From contig CAIMMI010000289.1 of the NCBI GenBank assembly GCA_903842505.1, forward strand, positions 1-61,382: a stretch of 61,382 bases of DNA, written 5' to 3'. The notes under the pieces were generated by a model. It was given only the letters and a program-made list of their open reading frames with translations. It was not told the DNA's origin and made no database searches. Below, piece by piece: positions 19,101 to 24,974 of this stretch (the first letter of the stretch is position 1; every line of letters starts with the position of its first letter). Origin of the DNA: an uncultured Verrucomicrobiota bacterium. GTDB lineage: Bacteria; Verrucomicrobiota; Verrucomicrobiia; Limisphaerales; UBA9464. The position numbers were made by a program, and so were the translations under genes.

Positions 19101-19532
19101 CTCGCGTTCGATTTGACGGAAATGGCGGGTGAAGACCAGGCCTGCCCTGGATTCCAGTTGCTGGCCGGGGAGGACCTCGAAGTGGATATCGGGAAGGGCG
19201 GGGCTGAACCAGAGTTCGCGGTCGAGGGCCTGGTACCCGAGGAGGAAAAGGCGGAGTTTCTGGGCGCCGGAGTCGAGGTCGAGGCGGAGTTCCAGGGTGG
19301 CCTCCTTCAGGGGGCCACGAGAAGTCCAACGGGCGAGCGACTCGTGCCGGGGTTCGGTACCGAGTTGGTGGAGGTGGTTCTGGAGATCGGTGGTGAGGCG
19401 GGCCAGGGCGCGGCTGAGTTTGTCCGCGCGCTGGACGAAGGCGGGATCGAAGGCGGGGCGGACGATAAAGGACGGGGGCTTGCCGCCGGAGGCGGGGAGT
19501 TCCTCGATGAAGATCGGGATGTCGAAATTCAC
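16146..19532 (-). CDS. Divergent Clp/Hsp100 double-AAA+ ATPase with RF-like tail, second gene of cassette (B)
   Basis: A 1,128-residue protein. Residues 1 to about 230 match nothing I recognise. D1 has Walker A G-P-R-K-V-G-K-T (about 239-250) and the best-kept D1 Walker B of the three, Y-F-D-D (about 306-318), with Asp in place of the catalytic Glu. D2 is canonical: G-P-T-G-V-G-K-T (about 511-523), L-L-D-E-F-E-K-A (about 576-584), T-S-N-L-G, R-P-E-F-F-N-R and G-A-R. G-Y-V-G is absent. L-G-F (about 633-635) occupies the ClpP-loop position. Residues about 900-1100 resemble, weakly, the PCRF and peptidyl-transferase parts of release factors. The GTG at 19532 is chosen because it overlaps the upstream stop (GTGA) with CAGGAG five bases ahead; upstream in-frame starts would lie inside the previous gene. 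Confidence 0.85.
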   Translation of the reverse strand: MNFDIPIFIEELPASGGKPPSFIVRPAFDPAFVQRADKLSRALARLTTDLQNHLHQLGTEPRHESLARWTSRGPLKEATLELRLDLDSGAQKLRLFLLGYQALDRELWFSPALPDIHFEVLPGQQLESRAGLVFTRHFRQIEREGFLELSEHALAGRARLAVLPIALQPGALAKAPSKPSRTLLFGEEEKIDGERELRRIGRPLHALYPDDLQRAVGLDREVDELARLLSASDRRPIVLVGPRKVGKTTLLHELAWRIAARKREKYASGREIWLLSPMRLISGMSHLGEWESRVTAILDHAARRDRTLYFDDLLGLFTAGHSNASDLSIAHVLKPALTRRAVRVLAEITPEAWRILRERDRAFADLFHVIPLAEPPEPQILRVLIDVSRRLELEHRCRFDVEVVPAVYELQRRHAGDAAFPGKAAAFLRHLANRNAGVTINRETVLAEFHRISGLRLTVLDDQKTLNREAILRELRTGVLGQDQVLHAFADILVTLKARLNDPGRPLGTFLLLGPTGVGKTESAKALARLLFGSEDRLLRLDMNEFVDGASTARLTGTPADPDGLLTSAIRRQPFSIVLLDEFEKAAPEVSDLLLAVLDEGRLTDALGRVADFSQSVILLTSNLGAREARSRLGFSSTSEPGSEDAIYLRAAEQFFRPEFFNRLDRVIPFRSLDRTQLERIARRLVNQVLERDGLRRRRCLLLTTPPAIDRLVQLGYHPQLGARALKRVVEREIAQPLATRLANVTDTAPLVAQLHADSSGFELQTRTVELASLSVHWPRRARELAQHLAAGCPEFLLDVIEDVVEAIRAQLEPEAPSGPIELGRIPRQHARYFLCRERLDHIQRLLATVEATPDNLRARPTINRRPSPKPVKVVSHSHDSTRSRLVRQRAAAALQADLADLADRENPDPASEASGLESLFREIALLHALSSGSPEHQVALVLESSLGDPEKVDCIGKLSLIHASLDQFAGFQHESVRIHTRRRRILGTGNNLFVAQGIQLFRILQTGSHWMLVDQPDGSVRFTHTQVIPMNSLAEAHARVETLQPADFVPRLDALGLVRFRARAVMPSIALFPVIEEVHDLSSGERLAPNTASNDDARAFLLSALPLPPAIDDALARAVAALHPTAP

Positions 19533-22500
19533 GATGGCTCCTGTCCGGTGATGGTCCGCATCTGACCTTCGAGGCGTTCCTCGATCAGGGTGGCGAGGGC
19601 TGCCTGCCATTCGGTCGCGGGGCAGTTCCGTTCACCGAGGTGGAGGTCCCGGACGATGTCCTGGCTGGTGACGAAGGTTCGTCGGGTGGCGCCGGCGGAG
19701 GCCTTCACGCGGCCGGGTTGTTCGATGCGTTCGGGGACCTTGAGGGTGTCGAGGTCGTGTGTGTGTGTCTGGATCCAGGCCACCTGTTCGCGGCGGCCCT
19801 CGCGGAAGCAGTGCAGGCCGTCCTCAGCGGTGAATCTGGGGAAGGAGAGGTCGCCGCTGAGGCGGAGCGCCACGCCCCAGACGTCGTCCGGGAGCGGATC
19901 GGGCCACAGTTGGGGATTCGGCTGTGGTTTGCGGACGAGTCGGAGGCCGGTCTTGCGGGCCGTGTTGGATGCGGTGAAGAAGTCGATGGCCTCGACGGTG
20001 CCGAGGCGTGAGGCAATCCGGTGGTAGGTGCCGGCAAATGCGCTGAGGAGTTCGCGGGGTTCGGCGAAGAACGCCATCACGATCCCGTTGGGGTTCGGGA
20101 GGTGGGTCTGGAAGAGGTCGTGTACGACCCGCTGCCGATCGGCCTCGATGGCGGCCAGTCGGATGATGAAGGGGGATGGGTCGACGGGCAGTCGTTGGTA
20201 CAGCGGCAGGAGCAGTTCGTCCTCGAGTTGCTCAATGGCGCCCACGAGTTGGTCGCAGGAGGTCCGGCAGGCGCGGAGTCGCTCGAGCCGGGCCCGGTTT
20301 TCCGGGGTGGGCTGCCGGGTGGCGCCTCGGCGTCGTTCGGCGGCTTCCAGGAGGTGAAATTCGTCGTCGATCTGGGAGCCGGCGAAGCTTCCGGCGAGTC
20401 GGTTGATCTTCCGGCGCAGCAAGACCGAACGGTCGGCGAGGGATTGCGGGGTCGTGGCCTGTGCGTCCGGGACGGACGCCGGAGTTGGTTCATGGATGGC
20501 AGGGCGGACGAGGACGTCTGGCCGGCCATCCTTCCAGCCGACCACGGCGGCGAGGGGGGTATTGCAGGGATGGGAGTTGAGTCCGTCGGCCAGCGGCACG
20601 AGGAGTTGGCGGGCGATGGTCCTGCGGAGGGGGCGGGCACCGTAGCGGATGTCGTATCCTTCGGCTGCGAGGTGCCGGGCGACCTCGGGTTCGATCCGGA
20701 GGTTTACCGGTCGGAAGCGCAGGCCATCGCGGAGTCGGATTTCCTCGAGGTGGCGGGTGGCGATCTGGAGGACGACCGTTTCGTCGAGCGGGAGGAACGG
20801 GACGACGGCATCGATGCGGTTGAAGATTTCGGGTCGGAGGAACCGGCGCACGGCATCGGAGAAGTGTTCGCCGGCGGAGTCGCGTCGGGTGCCTCCGGTC
20901 CTGAACCCAACGGGGCCGGTATGGAAGCCCTGGGCGCCGAGGTTGGAGGTCATGATGACGACGCTGTTGCAGAAGTCGGCGACGCGGCCGGAGGCGTCGG
21001 TCAGACGGCCATCGCCGAGGAGTTGGAGTAGCAGGTCGAAGAAGGAGGGGTCGGCCTTTTCGAATTCGTCGAGGAGGATGACGCTGAAGGGTTGTTCGCG
21101 GACGCGAGCAGTGAGGAGTCCTTCGGTGCCTCCGGTGGCGGGACCGCCGATGAGTCGCTGGACGGCGATGGGATCGGCGAATTCGTTGAGGTCGAAGCGG
21201 ACCATGCGGGTGACATCGCCGAAGAGGAATTTGGCGGTAGCCTTGGCCATCTCGGTTTTTCCGGTACCGGTGGGGCCGATGAAGAGGAAAGAGGCCAGAG
21301 GTTTGCGGGGCCTGGAGAGCCGGGCCTTGACCATGGCGAGGAGGTTGAGGACGCGATCGACGGCGGCGGGTTGGCCGACGACCCGGTGGGAGAACCAAGC
21401 CTTGGTTTCGTCGAGGTCGAGCGGGACGTCGTCGTCGAGGAGGACGGTGGGAAGGCCGGTCTCGCGGGAGAAGGCGTTGAGGACTGCAGACTCGGAGAGG
21501 GACTTTTCCGGGAATTGATCGGCGAGGAGATTGTGGAGAAAGCGGAGGGGTCGGCCGGGATTGGCTGAGTAGGTGGCGTAGCGGGAGTGGAGTTGGTGGA
21601 TGCGGTCGAGGGCGAGCGTGGTCTGGGTGGAGACCCCGGTGGCTTTGCCGGGAGCGGCTTCGACGACGCGTTCGAGGATGCGGCGGACCTGGGCTGGGGA
21701 CCGTTCCGGGATGTTCCAGAGCTGGAAGGACGCGAGAAGGTTGGGCTCCTGACGATCGATGACAGCGAGTTGGTCGGGAGTCGCCTCGGCAATGGCGAAG
21801 ATCTCGCCGCGGGCGATCCAGGAGCGGAGGAATCCTCCGACGCTCTGGCCGTCGCGGGAGACTTTTCCGACCTCGATGAGTTCGGCGAGGTTGCCCAGGT
21901 GAAGGACGGCGCGGGTGCGGGCGATCTCGCGGCAGAGTTGCTGGCAGCGTTCCTGCCACATGCCGAAGCCGACGGGACCGGACATGAGGCGGGCGGCCGT
22001 GGTGGTCCAGAAGGCGGTATGGGCAAAGCCGAGGTCGGCGCGTCGGCGGGCGAGTTCCCGGACGAGCGCAGACTTTCCGCTGCCGGGTGGTCCGACGATG
22101 AGGATGCTTCTTCGGTGGGCGCCGGAGGTGGCATCGACGAAGCGTTGGAGGTCTTCCTCCAGTTCGTGGACGATTTCGGCGCCTGCCGTGGACGTTTTCG
22201 ATGGGCGGGCTTGGGCTGGGCCGGTTGCTGATTGGATCGGGGGGAGTTCCTCGGCGAGTTGCTCCAGGATGGCGGAGCGATCGGCTTCGCCCTCGGCGGC
22301 GGCGGCCTCCTGCCGGGGTGACTTGCGATGGATGCTGACTTCGAGGGATTCGGAGTGGATGGAGCGGACGCGGGCCAGTTCGGCGAGTCGCGCCAGGTTG
22401 GGCGGTTGGCTGACGCTGGCGAGGATGAGTCGGACGTGTTCCTCGACGTGTTGTCGGAGTTGGGCCGGGCGGCTAGCGAAGACGTGGGCGCCGAGGACTG

Positions 22501-22840
22501 GAACGTAGGCCTGAAGCCGGCCTTCCTCGGTCCACCGCGCAAAATGGATGGTCAGGGTGACCGGGGTTTCCCATTCAGCAGATCTTTTGGGAGGGACGAA
22601 TGTGACCTCGATGGAGTCGATTTCGACAGGCACGCCGATGCGGCGGCGGTGGAGGGAAATTGCCGGGACGAGGGTGGTGTCCTCGAGAAGGGTCTTGGCC
22701 TTGGTCGCGAGGGTCGCGTGGCCCGGGCGCGATCCATCCTCCAGCGACGAGACCTCCGGTAAGGCGAGGGCTTCGCAAAGGTGAACATCCTCATCGAGGA
22801 CGCGGATCAGGCATTTCAGGTTGATCGACTCGGGTGGCAT
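19529..22840 (-). CDS. Divergent Clp/Hsp100 double-AAA+ ATPase with RF-like tail, first gene of cassette (A)
   Basis: A 1,103-residue protein that heads the three-gene operon. The N-terminal region (1 to about 230) is not recognised. D1 has Walker A G-P-P-G-S-G-K-S (about 245-255) but its Walker B has decayed to H-L-G-N (about 312-325), so D1 probably does not hydrolyse ATP. D2 is intact: G-P-T-G-T-G-K-T (about 518-530), L-L-D-E-F-E-K-A (about 586-595), T-S-N-L-G, R-P-E-I-F-N-R, G-A-R-P-L-R-R. V-G-F (about 644-646) matches the ClpC-type ClpP loop. Residues about 915-1090 look like a release factor: a PCRF-like block, F-T-A-E-D-G-L-H-C where PCRF has E-x-G-V-H-R, then A-S-A-G-A-T-R-R where RFs have A-S-G-A-G-G-Q. 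Start: ATG 22840; an upstream ATG at 22975 would overlap the divergent moaB. Confidence 0.85.
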   Translation of the reverse strand: MPPESINLKCLIRVLDEDVHLCEALALPEVSSLEDGSRPGHATLATKAKTLLEDTTLVPAISLHRRRIGVPVEIDSIEVTFVPPKRSAEWETPVTLTIHFARWTEEGRLQAYVPVLGAHVFASRPAQLRQHVEEHVRLILASVSQPPNLARLAELARVRSIHSESLEVSIHRKSPRQEAAAAEGEADRSAILEQLAEELPPIQSATGPAQARPSKTSTAGAEIVHELEEDLQRFVDATSGAHRRSILIVGPPGSGKSALVRELARRRADLGFAHTAFWTTTAARLMSGPVGFGMWQERCQQLCREIARTRAVLHLGNLAELIEVGKVSRDGQSVGGFLRSWIARGEIFAIAEATPDQLAVIDRQEPNLLASFQLWNIPERSPAQVRRILERVVEAAPGKATGVSTQTTLALDRIHQLHSRYATYSANPGRPLRFLHNLLADQFPEKSLSESAVLNAFSRETGLPTVLLDDDVPLDLDETKAWFSHRVVGQPAAVDRVLNLLAMVKARLSRPRKPLASFLFIGPTGTGKTEMAKATAKFLFGDVTRMVRFDLNEFADPIAVQRLIGGPATGGTEGLLTARVREQPFSVILLDEFEKADPSFFDLLLQLLGDGRLTDASGRVADFCNSVVIMTSNLGAQGFHTGPVGFRTGGTRRDSAGEHFSDAVRRFLRPEIFNRIDAVVPFLPLDETVVLQIATRHLEEIRLRDGLRFRPVNLRIEPEVARHLAAEGYDIRYGARPLRRTIARQLLVPLADGLNSHPCNTPLAAVVGWKDGRPDVLVRPAIHEPTPASVPDAQATTPQSLADRSVLLRRKINRLAGSFAGSQIDDEFHLLEAAERRRGATRQPTPENRARLERLRACRTSCDQLVGAIEQLEDELLLPLYQRLPVDPSPFIIRLAAIEADRQRVVHDLFQTHLPNPNGIVMAFFAEPRELLSAFAGTYHRIASRLGTVEAIDFFTASNTARKTGLRLVRKPQPNPQLWPDPLPDDVWGVALRLSGDLSFPRFTAEDGLHCFREGRREQVAWIQTHTHDLDTLKVPERIEQPGRVKASAGATRRTFVTSQDIVRDLHLGERNCPATEWQAALATLIEERLEGQMRTITGQEPS

Positions 22841-22969
22841 GAGCGGACGCGGGAGGACAGGATGGACCAGAAAGCCGCCGGGGGGAATCCTGCGAGTGGG
22901 TAGGAATTGAAGGTGGGTTGCGGCAGAACGCGCTCCCCCTGTCGTGTTGGGTTGGGTAAGGTTCGACGC

Positions 22970-23452
22970 ATGCAAATCCAGGTTGGAATCGTGACCATCT
23001 CGGATCGGGCTTCCCAGGGAGTCTACGAGGACCTTGGAGGACCTGCCTTGAAGGCAGCCTCAACGGGTTATGGGTGGAGCGTGGTCGCGGAGGAGTTGGT
23101 GCCGGACGAGAAAGCGGCGATCCAACGGGCGATCCGTCAGTGCGCGAACCGGGGTGCGCAACTGGTGTTGACGACGGGTGGGACGGGAATTGCGCGGCGG
23201 GACGTGACGCCGGAGGCGTTGCGGGAGATTGCGGACAAGGAGTTGCCCGGGTTTGGCGAGGTCATGCGGATGAAGAGCCTGGCGCTGACGCCGAATGCGA
23301 TCCTGTCGCGGAGCCTGGCGGCGTCAGTTGGGTCGGTGCTGGTGGTCTGCCTGCCGGGCAAGCCGGCCGGCGCAGTGGATTGCCTGGGTTTTGTGGTTGG
23401 GGCGATCCCGCACACGGTCAAGGTTCTGCAGGAGGTTCCAACCAGCTGCTGA
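22970..23452 (+). CDS. moaB: MoaB/Mog-type molybdenum cofactor biosynthesis protein
   Basis: A 160-residue MoaB/MogA-fold protein. The family adenylylates molybdopterin in molybdenum cofactor synthesis. It has the molybdopterin-binding motif T-T-G-G-T-G-I-A-R-R-D-V-T-P-E-A (about 62-77) and the N-terminal G-I-V-T-I-S-D-R-A-S. Length fits MoaB. The ATG at 22970 is preceded by GGTAAGG and begins the conserved domain; an earlier ATG adds an unconserved arginine-rich leader. It is divergent from the AAA+ cassette, with a 129-base shared upstream region, so both may be controlled from the same place. No other Moco gene is in the window. MoaB and MogA subtypes cannot be separated with certainty. 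Confidence 0.85.
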   Translation: MQIQVGIVTISDRASQGVYEDLGGPALKAASTGYGWSVVAEELVPDEKAAIQRAIRQCANRGAQLVLTTGGTGIARRDVTPEALREIADKELPGFGEVMRMKSLALTPNAILSRSLAASVGSVLVVCLPGKPAGAVDCLGFVVGAIPHTVKVLQEVPTSC

Positions 23453-23612
23453 TCGATGCATCGGCGCGTTTTGGGAATGTTGTCCAATCGACAGTGAACA
23501 GCGCAGCATCGGGTCAATCGATTGGGCAAATCGGGTGGGGATGCGGTAGCAAAGGGCCGTGCTCCCGGGGATCGGGAGAGGAAAAGCGGGTTGGGAAGGA
23601 ATCGAGAACCAC

Positions 23613-24893
23613 ATGAAAAACGGGCGAAACTATCCGCTGCTGTTGGCGGGCCAGTTCCTGAGTGCTTTTGGCGACAATGCGATCCTGGCGGTGATCGTGG
23701 GTCAGTTGACGCGGATGCAGAAGTCGGGGGTGATCACGGAAGAGACGCTGAGGGCCCGGAGTGCGCTCTACACGATGCTGCTGTTCATTCCGTATATTTT
23801 TCTGGCACCGCTGGCAGGCTACCTGAACGACCGGTATGCGAAGACGACGTGGTTGGTGGGCGGCAATGCAGTGAAGTTGCTGGGAACGATGGTTTGCGGT
23901 CTGAGCATCTGGCTGGGGTACGAATGGCAGATCCCGGGATACCTGATCGTGGGGGTAGGTTCGTGCCTCTATGGACCGGCCAAATACGGAATCCTGCCGG
24001 AGATCCTGGCGTCGGACCGTCTGGTGAAAGCCAACGGGACGGTGGAGTTGCTGACGCTGCTGGCGATCATCGTCGGGGCGGTGGGTGGAGCGGCGATGAT
24101 CGATCATTTGTCCCTGGAGACCTGCTACGCGGTGTTGCTGGGGGTGTTCGGACTTTCGTTGGCGTTGAACCGGGCGATGCATGGGACCCGGGGGAATCCG
24201 ATGGTGCAGTTGAGCGAGAGTGTGGCGGGATTTGGGACCCATTTGATGAACCTGTTCGGGGATCGACGTCTGGCCCGGGTGCTGGTCGGCACGGGGTTGT
24301 TCTGGGTCTGTGGCGCGGCCATGAAGATCAACTTCCAGGCGTGGGGTCTTGGGGTGCTGAACCTGGGCACGAACCTGCAGGTTTCGCTGTTGGGCCTGTG
24401 GTTGAGCGTGGGGGTGATGGCGGGTTCGATGCTGGCGGGGCACCTGCACCGGGTGGGCGACCTGAGTTGGACGCGACGTTACGGATTCCTGCTGGTGGCG
24501 ACCCTCGGTTTGATCGGAACGGTGGGGGCGGTCCCGTGGCTGACGGGAACCCTGGTGATCGGGGAATGGACGTTCTTCCCATGGGTGGTTTGCCTGTTGG
24601 TGTCGGCGGGCTTTGCGGCCGGGTTGTTCCTGATCCCGCTGAACGCGGCGCTTCAGGCGGAATCGGACTCGACGAAGCTGGGCAAGACCATCGCGGTGCA
24701 GAACCTGATCGACAACATCGGCATGCTTTTGGCGGGCGGTCTGGTATCGGCGTGCGTGGCTTCCGAGCGGTTGGTGGGGGTGAAGATCGGTGCCGGGCAG
24801 GTCTTCTTCGTCCTGGCGGGGATGGTCCTGTTGATCCTGGTGTGGCTAAGGTTTCCGAACCGGGTTGGCAGCGATGTCGCAGCGCAGGGATAG
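23613..24893 (+). CDS. lplT: MFS transporter, LplT-like lysophospholipid flippase
   Basis: A 426-residue major facilitator with about twelve hydrophobic segments. It starts K-N-G-R-N-Y-P-L-L-L-A-G-Q-F, followed by F-G-D-N-A, as in LplT-type transporters that flip 2-acyl-glycerophosphoethanolamine inward. The next gene is an acyltransferase/acyl-ACP synthetase of the Aas type, the enzyme that re-acylates the flipped lipid, as in the lplT-aas arrangement of Enterobacteriaceae. That pairing is the main reason for the specific name. The ATG at 23613 is chosen because conservation begins there; a TTG/GTG-type start further upstream is possible. The 160 bases between moaB and this gene hold no recognisable element. 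Confidence 0.75.
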   Translation: MKNGRNYPLLLAGQFLSAFGDNAILAVIVGQLTRMQKSGVITEETLRARSALYTMLLFIPYIFLAPLAGYLNDRYAKTTWLVGGNAVKLLGTMVCGLSIWLGYEWQIPGYLIVGVGSCLYGPAKYGILPEILASDRLVKANGTVELLTLLAIIVGAVGGAAMIDHLSLETCYAVLLGVFGLSLALNRAMHGTRGNPMVQLSESVAGFGTHLMNLFGDRRLARVLVGTGLFWVCGAAMKINFQAWGLGVLNLGTNLQVSLLGLWLSVGVMAGSMLAGHLHRVGDLSWTRRYGFLLVATLGLIGTVGAVPWLTGTLVIGEWTFFPWVVCLLVSAGFAAGLFLIPLNAALQAESDSTKLGKTIAVQNLIDNIGMLLAGGLVSACVASERLVGVKIGAGQVFFVLAGMVLLILVWLRFPNRVGSDVAAQG

Positions 24894-24974
24894 AACCGAA
24901 GGCGGAGTGGCGGAAAACGGCCTGTGTCTGCAGGCTGATTCGGATGACAGGGTAGGTGCAAACGGGACAAAAGC

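Noticed and set aside
13813-22840. Idea that the three ATPases belong to a type VI secretion or phage-tail-like injection system (ClpV role)
   Set aside because: No sheath, tube, baseplate or spike gene is present in the window, and the N-terminal domains do not look like ClpV.
22841-22975. Longer start (ATG 22975) for the first ATPase
   Set aside because: It would overlap the start of the divergent moaB gene, remove the shared promoter space and add a segment with no folded character.
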